A DNA stretch of 5,611 bases from Oscillospiraceae bacterium (lineage in GTDB: Bacteria > Bacillota > Clostridia > Oscillospirales > Acutalibacteraceae), in NCBI GenBank assembly GCA_003505905.1, contig DNXM01000003.1, positions 1-5,611 on the forward strand. The letters run 5' to 3'. Shown here in pieces: positions 1 through 4,449 of this stretch. Both the position numbers and the translations under genes were made by a program. The notes below the pieces were generated by a model. The model made no database searches and was not told the DNA's origin. It saw nothing but the letters and a program-made list of their open reading frames with translations. The stretch's first letter is position 1. Each line of letters starts with the position of its first letter.

Positions 1-490
1 GGTACTCGATCTTACCGGCCTTGGCGTCCTTGACGGCCTGAGCAATGTTCGGCGTAACGGTGCCGGCCTTCGGAGACGGCATAAGTCCCTTAGGACCGAG
101 AACCTTACCGAGACGACCGACAAGACCCATCATGTTGGGTGCTGCGATGGCGACATCGAAATCCATGAAGCCTTCGCCCTGGATTTTTGCAACGAGGTCT
201 TCTGCACCGACGACTTCTGCACCGGCTGCTTCTGCTGCCTTTGCATCATCGCCCTTTGCGAATACGGCGACACGAACCTTTTTACCGGTGCCGTTGGGAA
301 GAACGACAGCGCCTCTGACCTGCTGGTCAGCGTGACGGGAGTCAACACCCAAACGAATGTGAACTTCAACCGTTTCGTCGAACTTTGCTTTTGCGCCTTT
401 TACGGCGATATCAAGAGCCTCTGCCGGCTCATAGAGCTTTGTTTTGTCGATGAGCTTTGCGCTCTCAACATATTTTTTACCGTGTTTCAT
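1..490 (-). CDS. rplA: 50S ribosomal protein L1, N-terminal 163 residues (runs off left edge)
   Basis: L1 binds the L1 stalk of 23S rRNA, helps release E-site tRNA, and represses its own operon by binding mRNA. Read on the minus strand from ATG 488-490, the protein begins [20 protein letters not shown]. It shows family hallmarks such as [36 protein letters not shown], and the conserved [20 protein letters not shown] stretch just before the edge. L1 is usually about 230 residues, so roughly 65-70 C-terminal residues lie outside the window; the frame is open to base 1. The start is set by GGGAGGT at 497-503, six bases upstream. It follows rplK by 54 bases, and that spacer holds a likely L1-binding hairpin. 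Family identity is very secure from the residues seen. Confidence 0.97.
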   Translation of the reverse strand, partial: MKHGKKYVESAKLIDKTKLYEPAEALDIAVKGAKAKFDETVEVHIRLGVDSRHADQQVRGAVVLPNGTGKKVRVAVFAKGDDAKAAEAAGAEVVGAEDLVAKIQGEGFMDFDVAIAAPNMMGLVGRLGKVLGPKGLMPSPKAGTVTPNIAQAVKDAKAGKIEY

Positions 491-509
491 TAGTTTACCT
501 CCCTATAGA

Positions 510-536
510 GTGGTTAAATCGGATTTTCCTCCCACC
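510..536 (-). promoter_or_regulatory. Putative L1-binding mRNA hairpin upstream of rplA (23S stalk mimic)
   Basis: Read 5'->3' on the minus strand, the spacer holds GGTGGGAGG (536-528). Outer stem GTGG (535-532) pairs with CCAC (513-510), and inner stem GGA (529-527) pairs with TCC (523-521) across an AAA loop. The stems are joined by an asymmetric internal loop, GA on one side and GATTTAA on the other. The GGUGGGAGG string and closing CCAC match the base of the L1 stalk in bacterial 23S rRNA, from memory of the E. coli sequence. L1 is known to repress L11-L1 operons by binding such rRNA-like mRNA sites. The function is inferred from this match and the position just before rplA. Confidence 0.7.
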
Positions 537-544
537 CGGGAGCA

Positions 545-970
545 TTAGTCGGAAACAGTAATACCCATGCTGCGTGCAGTACCGGCGATCATGCTCATCG
601 CTGTTTCGATACTTGCTGCGTTCAGGTCGGGCATTTTCTGTTCTGCGATTTTTCTGATCTGCTCACCGGTTATGTTTGCAACCTTGGTCTTGTTCGGTAC
701 GCCCGAACCGCTCTCGATGCCGCAAGCCTTCTTGATAAGAACAGCAGCGGGGGGAGTCTTGGTTACGAAGCTGAATGTGTGATCAGCATAAACGGTGATG
801 ACGACAGGGATAATAAGTCCGATGTCGTTCTTTGTTCTCTCGTTGAATTCCTTGGTGAAGGCCATGATGTTAAGACCATGCTGACCAAGTGCGGGTCCAA
901 CGGGGGGCGCCGGTGTTGCCTTGCCGGCAGGGATTTGCAGCTTTACAAAGCCGACTACCTTCTGAGCCAT
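545..970 (-). CDS. rplK: 50S ribosomal protein L11
   Basis: L11 forms the base of the GTPase-associated centre on 23S rRNA helices 43-44. It is needed for factor function and stringent-response sensing, and it is part of the thiostrepton binding site. The 141-residue product is the normal bacterial length. It carries the proline-rich N-terminal segment at residues 18-29 ([12 protein letters not shown]), then [18 protein letters not shown] and the C-terminal rRNA-binding domain ending in [10 protein letters not shown]. The start at ATG 968-970 is set by GGAGGTG at 979-985. It lies between nusG (106-base structured spacer) and rplA (54-base spacer). Nothing is missing or unusual in the protein. 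Confidence 0.98.
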   Translation of the reverse strand: MAQKVVGFVKLQIPAGKATPAPPVGPALGQHGLNIMAFTKEFNERTKNDIGLIIPVVITVYADHTFSFVTKTPPAAVLIKKACGIESGSGVPNKTKVANITGEQIRKIAEQKMPDLNAASIETAMSMIAGTARSMGITVSD

Positions 971-991
971 TTAATTTGCACCTCCAAAATT

Positions 992-1031
992 GTGGTTGAG
1001 CGAAGCAATGGAAAATTTTTGCTTCTCCCAC
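992..1031 (-). promoter_or_regulatory. Putative second L1-binding mRNA hairpin, upstream of rplK
   Basis: On the minus strand, GTGG (1031-1028) pairs with CCAC (995-992), and a perfect 7-bp inner stem forms from GAAGCAA (1025-1019) and TTGCTTC (1008-1002). The internal loop is asymmetric, GA on the 5' side and GCTCAA on the 3' side. This is the same layout as the hairpin before rplA: GUGG, GA, inner helix, a purine-rich strand ending in AA, then CCAC. It shares GTGGGAG with the 23S L1 stalk. The hairpin ends 7 bases upstream of the rplK ribosome binding site, so bound L1 could block initiation. The architecture is seen directly; the L1 role is inference from known operon autoregulation. Confidence 0.62.
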
Positions 1032-1075
1032 GGGACTGTGACAGCCCCATAACACGGGTAAATACCCCTTGTTAC
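1032..1075 (-). other. Two additional hairpins in the nusG-rplK leader
   Basis: Two stems stand directly upstream of the L1-like site in the minus-strand RNA. The first (1075-1049) pairs GUAACA with UGUUAU and holds an inner GGGU/ACCC stem. The second (1048-1032) pairs GGGGCUG with CAGUCCC, including one G-U pair, around a UCA triloop. Together with the L1-like hairpin they make the 106-base spacer almost continuously structured. Neither is followed by a T-run, so they are not intrinsic terminators. They may shape an rplK leader or protect a processed end, but the function is not known. Confidence 0.4.
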
Positions 1076-1076
1076 C

Positions 1077-1637
1077 TTAATCTGTGACAGGTTCAACCTG
1101 GTCAAGCTCAAGCTCAACCAATGTTTCTCTGCCGAAAAATGCGGAAACCGTAACCTTGACCATGTTGTTGTCCAGGTCGATTTCCTGAACGACGCCCGAG
1201 AAGCCGTCCATGATGCCGTCCATGATGTTGACGGTGTCGCCCACTTCATAGCTGACCTCGATGGTGCGCTTTTCAACGCCGAGCTTGAGAACTTCTTCCT
1301 CGGTGAGAGGAACAGGCTTGCTCTCGGGACCGACAAAGCTGGTGACACCGCGCGTGTTGCGGATGACATACCAAGTTTCGTCCGTCATTTTTGCCTGACC
1401 TTCATCGTCGTAATCAACAGCAAGCTTGACCAGCACATAACCGGGGAAAATCTTGCGCTCCACCTCGTGTGTGCTTTTGTCCTCACGGATTTCGGTAACG
1501 ATTTCCGTCGGGATTTTGACATCTAAAATCAAATCCTGCATACTGCGGTTTTCGACAATTTTCAGGATACTGTCGGCTACTTTGTTTTCGTAGCCCGAAT
1601 AGGTATGGATTACATACCATCTTGCATCGTCAGCCAT
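1077..1637 (-). CDS. nusG: Transcription elongation/antitermination factor NusG
   Basis: NusG binds the RNA polymerase clamp to modulate pausing, and links polymerase to Rho or the ribosome. The 186-residue product has an N-terminal NGN domain, with WYVIHTYSGYENKV at 7-20, FPGYVLVK at 64-71 and ETWYVIRNTRGVTSFVGP at 87-104. A C-terminal KOW domain starts near VGDTVNIMDG at 132 and ends in FFGRETLVELELDQVEPV. ATG 1635-1637 is preceded by GGAGGA at 1645-1650. It follows secE by 49 bases, the standard neighbour. Two oddities: a hydrophilic insert, about AVDYDDEGQAK at 73-83, between the FPGY and ETWY strands, and a duplicated IMDG in the KOW domain encoded by a perfect 12-bp tandem repeat. Both leave the fold's key motifs intact. 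Confidence 0.98.
   Translation of the reverse strand: MADDARWYVIHTYSGYENKVADSILKIVENRSMQDLILDVKIPTEIVTEIREDKSTHEVERKIFPGYVLVKLAVDYDDEGQAKMTDETWYVIRNTRGVTSFVGPESKPVPLTEEEVLKLGVEKRTIEVSYEVGDTVNIMDGIMDGFSGVVQEIDLDNNMVKVTVSAFFGRETLVELELDQVEPVTD
1203..1226 (-). repeat. 12-bp perfect tandem duplication inside nusG
   Basis: The plus-strand unit gccgtccatgat occurs twice back to back (1203-1214, 1215-1226), encoding IMDG-IMDG at NusG residues 138-145. The KOW segment keeps about its usual length, since the pattern VGDTVxIxDGxxxGFxG is common in relatives. The repeat therefore need not be an insertion and may be chance or local homogenisation of codons. Confidence 0.8.
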
Positions 1638-1680
1638 TGTGTCGTCCTCCGTGAAGTATAGTTTGAGAAAGCGTTTTCAA

Positions 1681-1695
1681 GCGGAATTATTCCGC
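1681..1695 (-). repeat. Inverted repeat with the secE stop codon as its loop
   Basis: The minus strand reads GCGGAA-TAA-TTCCGC: a perfect 6-bp stem whose three-base loop is exactly the secE stop codon (1687-1689). It is followed by TTGAAAACGC, not a T-run, so it is not a classical terminator. It could be a small RNA hairpin at the secE-nusG junction that affects stability or processing; the function is unproven. Confidence 0.6.
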
Positions 1696-2073
1696 AGCTT
1701 CCGTCACTGCTTCCGTTACGACAACACCGCTGTCTTCTGCCTGCGCTTCGGCAGCAACCGTTGTGGTTTCCTCGGTGTTGATGCCGAGGACAACATCGAT
1801 GCCCTTTGAAAGACCGAAATCAACAAGCCAAATGCCGATACCGACGACAAGGACACAGGCGATAACGACGCCGGTGCTCTTCCATACGGTTTTGGCGTTG
1901 GGCCAAATGATTTTTTTGTTTTCACCCTTGAGATCTTTGAAGAACTGGCCGATCTTCTTGATCAAGCGGGCAAATACATTCGGCTGACCGTCCTTACCGG
2001 TGGTCTTCTTCTTTGAGGATTTCTCGGCATCGGCAACCTTTTTTGCTGCCTCGGAGTTTTGATCCTTTGCCAT
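1687..2073 (-). CDS. secE: Preprotein translocase subunit SecE, with charged N- and C-terminal extensions
   Basis: SecE clamps and stabilises SecY in the plasma-membrane SecYEG channel. The conserved core is at residues about 34-96: an amphipathic stretch with FFKDLKGENKKIIWPNAK (44-61, including the signature WP at 57-58), followed by one membrane span at about 67-86 and the VDFGLSKGID tail. Firmicute SecE is typically about 60-75 residues; this one is 128. It has a Lys/Ser-rich cytoplasmic leader of about 33 residues and an acidic, Thr/Ala/Glu/Val-rich C-terminal tail of about 30 residues expected outside the membrane. The start at ATG 2071-2073 is set by GGGAGGT at 2080-2086. It lies 15 bases after rpmG and before nusG, the usual order. 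Confidence 0.95.
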   Translation of the reverse strand: MAKDQNSEAAKKVADAEKSSKKKTTGKDGQPNVFARLIKKIGQFFKDLKGENKKIIWPNAKTVWKSTGVVIACVLVVGIGIWLVDFGLSKGIDVVLGINTEETTTVAAEAQAEDSGVVVTEAVTEAAE

Positions 2074-2088
2074 GTTGTTACCTCCCGC

Positions 2089-2250
2089 TTACTTGGTTTC
2101 TTTGTGGAGCGTGTGCTTCTTGCAGAATCTGCAATACTTGTTCATCTCCAACTTGTCGGGTGTGTTCTTTTTGTTTTTCATTGTGTTGTAGTTGCGCTGT
2201 TTGCACTCAGTGCAGGAGAGAGTGACTTTGACTCTTGCGTCTCCGGCCAT
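2089..2250 (-). CDS. rpmG: 50S ribosomal protein L33, zinc-binding (four-cysteine) type
   Basis: L33 is a small protein of the large subunit near the E site. The 53-residue product begins [20 protein letters not shown] and carries two CxxC pairs, Cys13/Cys16 and Cys40/Cys43. This marks the Zn-ribbon form rather than the cysteine-free paralogue many Firmicutes make under zinc limitation. ATG 2248-2250 is chosen because GGAGGTG (2258-2264) lies seven bases upstream and the length is normal for the family. A longer in-frame reading from GTG 2293-2295 would translate through that ribosome binding site. It is the first gene after the operon promoter, with a leader of about 70 nt, and is followed by secE 15 bases later. 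Confidence 0.96.
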   Translation of the reverse strand: MAGDARVKVTLSCTECKQRNYNTMKNKKNTPDKLEMNKYCRFCKKHTLHKETK

Positions 2251-2257
2251 AATTCGG

Positions 2258-2264
2258 CACCTCC
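2258..2264 (-). promoter_or_regulatory. Ribosome binding site deciding the rpmG start
   Basis: GGAGGTG read on the minus strand, seven bases before ATG 2248-2250. It rules out the longer in-frame start at 2295, which has no comparable site. A short CAATT/AATTG inverted repeat lies just upstream and is probably too weak to matter. Confidence 0.85.
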
Positions 2265-2295
2265 AATTCAAATTGCCTCCCTCAAAAAAGGGCAC

Positions 2296-2350
2296 AAAAA
2301 AATAACCCTCTTACAGAGGTACAGAAAGTATACCACAGTAAGAGGGTCAG
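2296..2350 (-). terminator. Intrinsic terminator interlocked with the rpmG promoter
   Basis: On the minus strand, ACCCTCTTAC (2347-2305 being the full hairpin span; this arm is 2347-2338) is perfectly complementary to GTAAGAGGGT (2314-2305). The stem extends to 12 bp with a G-U and a U-A pair. An inner GGUA/UACC stem shortens the loop to 9 nt. The second arm runs into TTATTTTTTT, with seven T at 2302-2296. This is a strong rho-independent terminator for RNA arriving from the dockerin gene. The first arm lies inside the -35/-10 spacer of the rpmG promoter, so RNA initiated there at about 2320 lacks it and should read through. The hairpin is seen; termination is inferred. Confidence 0.75.
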
Positions 2351-2355
2351 GTCAA
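2327..2355 (-). promoter_or_regulatory. Sigma-A type promoter of the rpmG-secE-nusG-rplK-rplA operon
   Basis: On the minus strand, TTGACC (2355-2350, 5 of 6 to consensus) and TATACT (2332-2327, 5 of 6) are separated by exactly 17 bases. The predicted start point is an A at about 2320, giving a leader of about 70 nt before rpmG. Phased A-tracts lie upstream, as expected for a highly expressed ribosomal operon. No other equally good promoter was seen in the operon within the window. Confidence 0.85.
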
Positions 2356-2357
2356 GC

Positions 2358-2386
2358 TTTTTTTGCTATTCGGTTTGGATTTTTTT
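2358..2386 (-). promoter_or_regulatory. Two phased A-tracts (UP-element/bent DNA) upstream of the -35
   Basis: Two runs of seven A (minus strand) sit at 2358-2364 and 2380-2386, centred near -41 and -63 relative to the predicted start point. They are 22 bp apart, about two helical turns. A-tracts in this position are known to contact the alpha subunit C-terminal domains or bend DNA and raise promoter strength. The role here is inferred from position and phasing. Confidence 0.55.
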
Positions 2387-2424
2387 GCAGCTACCATATC
2401 TTGCGTTTGTAGCACACGGCAAAA
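2383..2424 (-). other. Weak imperfect hairpin in the dockerin 3' untranslated region
   Basis: Between the dockerin stop and the rpmG promoter, minus-strand UUUUGC (2424-2419) can pair with GCAAAA (2388-2383). GCUAC (2413-2409) can pair with GUAGC (2394-2390) inside it. It is followed by A, not T, so it is not a terminator on this strand. Nothing else recognisable lies in 2387-2445. Confidence 0.3.
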
Positions 2425-2445
2425 CACAAGGGGTGAGAATGACGA

Positions 2446-2769
2446 TTAAAGGATGATGTCGTCGCCCTCTTCACCGCCGACTTGGTCGAGTGAGGAAATT
2501 TGATTGGAAACGAAAAGCAGAATGCGAAGCGCATCAACCGAATTGATTTTGCCGTCATAGGAAACATCGGCAACGGCTCTTTGCTCAACGGACAGCGTCT
2601 TTTCGCCCGAAACAGATGAAAGAATAATGAGAGCATCTTCTACATCAACACTGCCGTTAAAGTCCACATCACCCATGCGGGTGCCGGCGGCAAAAGCGTT
2701 GGTGACAAACAACCCCGCAACAACGGCGAGGGATAAAGCGACGGAAATGATTTTATTGATTGCTTTCAT
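2446..2769 (-). CDS. Small secreted dockerin-domain protein without catalytic module
   Basis: The 107-residue product has a signal peptide (residues 1-27, hydrophobic core IISVALSLAVVAGLFV, likely cleavage after AFA). Two dockerin-type calcium-binding repeats follow. Loop 1 starts at D34 with D34, D36, N38, D42 and D45; loop 2 starts at D68 with D68, D72, N76 and D79, and Ser at the third position. Each loop is followed by a helix. Dockerins bind cohesin modules on scaffoldins and normally tether enzymes; here there is no enzyme, only a short acidic tail (GGEEGDDIIL). The start at ATG 2767-2769 is set by GGAGGC at 2777-2782; the longer GTG reading at 2784 overlaps that site. It has its own promoter, and the likely terminator lies in the rpmG promoter. 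The partner and role are unknown. Confidence 0.85.
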   Translation of the reverse strand: MKAINKIISVALSLAVVAGLFVTNAFAAGTRMGDVDFNGSVDVEDALIILSSVSGEKTLSVEQRAVADVSYDGKINSVDALRILLFVSNQISSLDQVGGEEGDDIIL

Positions 2770-2799
2770 GGCGAACGCCTCCACAATTTATTCAACAGA

Positions 2800-2828
2800 A
2801 TTATATCACAGGCGGCAAAGAAAGTCAT
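2800..2828 (-). promoter_or_regulatory. Extended -10 promoter of the dockerin gene
   Basis: On the minus strand a perfect TATAAT (2805-2800) is preceded by TGA, giving the extended -10 pattern TGnTATAAT. A 4-of-6 -35, ATGACT (2828-2823), lies 17 bases upstream. The predicted start near 2793 gives a 24-nt leader. This suggests the dockerin gene is transcribed separately from the lipoprotein gene that ends at 2857. Confidence 0.7.
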
Positions 2829-2856
2829 TGTGCATATTAAACAATAATCCACATTG

Positions 2857-4449
2857 TTATTTAGATGCTTTTGCTATGCTCGGTGTTTGGTAAATAAACA
2901 TGACCGAGGTGGCGGCGTCGGCATCGGCCTGCGTATAGATTTCGTATGCGCTTTCCGGGGCAAGCATGGCGGAAAGCGAGGCGATGAGCGTGTCGGAATG
3001 CTCCGCCAAAGCGCCGTAGTCGCTCAAGGTGTCGGCAATGCGGTCAGTGTCCGCCGAGGCAAGTACCTTGTTAATCTTATTCAAATTCTCTTCACTGAGG
3101 AGATTGGCGAGCGTGTCAATCATTTCACGGTTTTCGTTGATTTTGGTTTGCAGGGCGGATAATTGGTTGAGTGTTTCGGGCAGGGCTTCCAAAGCGGCTT
3201 TGATTTCGGGGTTTTCCATGTCGGTGCGGAACTGTTCGACAATCGGCATAACGGCGTTCAAATCCTTTGCCAATTCGGGCAGACCCTTGAAAAAGCTGAG
3301 CAGAACGGGGTTGGAGAGCAGCTTTTGCACTTCGGCGAGGTTGGCATTGTCCAAGTCGCTCAAAAGCTTTGTTAATGCCGTGATGTTTTCCTCTGTCAGA
3401 TATTTCGGCAACACGGTGAGCAGTGCTTTGTTGCTTTGATACAGCTTGACGGCATCGGAAATCATGCTTGTGAATTCTTTGATTTTGTCGCCGCTTCCGA
3501 CGAGGGCTTCAATCAGCTTTGACGGGTTGACGGCGGAAAGAGCTTCCTGTAAACTGTTGAGCGTTTCAAGCGTATCCCGAATGTCGTCGACGGTTTCGGG
3601 GATTTCCATGTCGGTGATGAGTGTGGAAAGCGGCAGAACGGCAAAATAGAGGTTGCCCAGCTCAAAGTCCCTGACATCGGCTTTGACGGAAAAGGTTTCG
3701 GCAAAATTCAACTTCAAAGACCCGAGGTCAAGCGAATCCAACCGAAGCGTTTGATTCATGCCCGGCGCACCGAGAAACACAACGATTTCCTTGCTGCCGT
3801 CCCCGATGGATTTTCCGTTTTCCACCGTGACGGCGGAATATTTGTCCTCCGGCAGAATCATGCCGCCTACGAGCAGGAACGGGCTGTAAACCGTTTGCTC
3901 TTTGCCGTCGATTTTGACTTTTCGGCCGATGTTGTTCTTGGCTTCGATGCGCACTTCGGCTTTTCCGCTTTGACCGGCGATTTTGTCTGCGGTAATTTCT
4001 TTGCCGTCCAAATAGTATTTGACCGAAATATCAACGGGCAGCTTTTTATTGCTTGTGCCCCGATAGTAAAGGTCGGTGGAATCCATGTGCCAAATCAGCG
4101 AGTCGTTTTCCGCAATGGGATTGACGGCGCTTTTGATGTTGACGATGTTTTGTAAATCGCTTTTGTCGGTCACCTTGACGCACGCTTTGTCCGTGTGAAG
4201 CCAATCGGACACGACGGTGCTTTTGACGGCGCCGCTTTCATCCAAATTGACATAGACGGTTTCACTCTTTTTGACTTGACCGGGCGCGGCGGTGTAGTAG
4301 GTCATGGTTGCCTGTTCGGTGACGATGGGCTCGCTTGTTTCGGAATCGGGTGCGTTCGTTCCCTTTTTGCACGCCGTGAGCGACAGTGTCAGCACCGTGA
4401 CACACAGCAAAACGGCAACCGCAACGCTCAACCTTTTATTCATTTTCAT
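2857..4449 (-). CDS. Lipoprotein partner of the MMPL transporter, with helical repeat region
   Basis: This 530-residue protein has a lipoprotein signal: a positively charged start, a hydrophobic stretch, and lipobox LTAC with Cys27, so it is predicted to be anchored to the outer face of the membrane. Residues about 58-265 form a beta-rich region with SETVYVNLDESGAVKSTVVS, LYYRGTSNKKLPVDISVKYY and LDGKEITADKIAGQSGKAEV. I recognise this pattern from Clostridia envelope proteins often labelled YhgE/Pip-like and found near MMPL genes. Residues about 285-495 are helical and leucine-rich, probably coiled coil, with an approximate repeat 100 residues apart. No C-terminal membrane span or sorting signal is seen. 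AAAGGAG (4459-4465) fixes ATG 4449; ATG 4443 is too far from it. It overlaps the transporter gene by 14 nt. The function is inferred from the neighbour; the substrate is unknown. Confidence 0.75.
   Translation of the reverse strand: MKMNKRLSVAVAVLLCVTVLTLSLTACKKGTNAPDSETSEPIVTEQATMTYYTAAPGQVKKSETVYVNLDESGAVKSTVVSDWLHTDKACVKVTDKSDLQNIVNIKSAVNPIAENDSLIWHMDSTDLYYRGTSNKKLPVDISVKYYLDGKEITADKIAGQSGKAEVRIEAKNNIGRKVKIDGKEQTVYSPFLLVGGMILPEDKYSAVTVENGKSIGDGSKEIVVFLGAPGMNQTLRLDSLDLGSLKLNFAETFSVKADVRDFELGNLYFAVLPLSTLITDMEIPETVDDIRDTLETLNSLQEALSAVNPSKLIEALVGSGDKIKEFTSMISDAVKLYQSNKALLTVLPKYLTEENITALTKLLSDLDNANLAEVQKLLSNPVLLSFFKGLPELAKDLNAVMPIVEQFRTDMENPEIKAALEALPETLNQLSALQTKINENREMIDTLANLLSEENLNKINKVLASADTDRIADTLSDYGALAEHSDTLIASLSAMLAPESAYEIYTQADADAATSVMFIYQTPSIAKASK

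Noticed and set aside
1638..1680. Possible promoter before nusG (TTGAAA and TATACT on the minus strand, 1675-1680 and 1655-1660)
   Set aside because: The spacing is only 14 bases, and the start point would fall inside the nusG ribosome binding site.
2275..2293. CCCT/AGGG mini-hairpin in the rpmG leader as an attenuator
   Set aside because: A 4-bp stem with no following T-run; the T-run forms its loop.
2251..2295. Longer rpmG reading from a GTG at 2293-2295
   Set aside because: It would translate through the strong GGAGGTG site, has no ribosome binding site of its own, and adds 15 residues not seen in L33.
2305..2364. The 2305-2347 inverted repeat as a plus-strand terminator
   Set aside because: On the plus strand the T-run begins 10 bases after the stem, too far for an intrinsic terminator, and no plus-strand gene precedes it.
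2770..2784. Longer dockerin reading from a GTG at 2782-2784
   Set aside because: The start overlaps the GGAGGC ribosome binding site, and the shorter start gives a classical signal peptide.
2840..2858. Hairpin AACAAT/ATTGTT at the lipoprotein stop as a terminator
   Set aside because: The stem is only 6 bp with one G-C pair and no T-run follows, so it is too weak to call.
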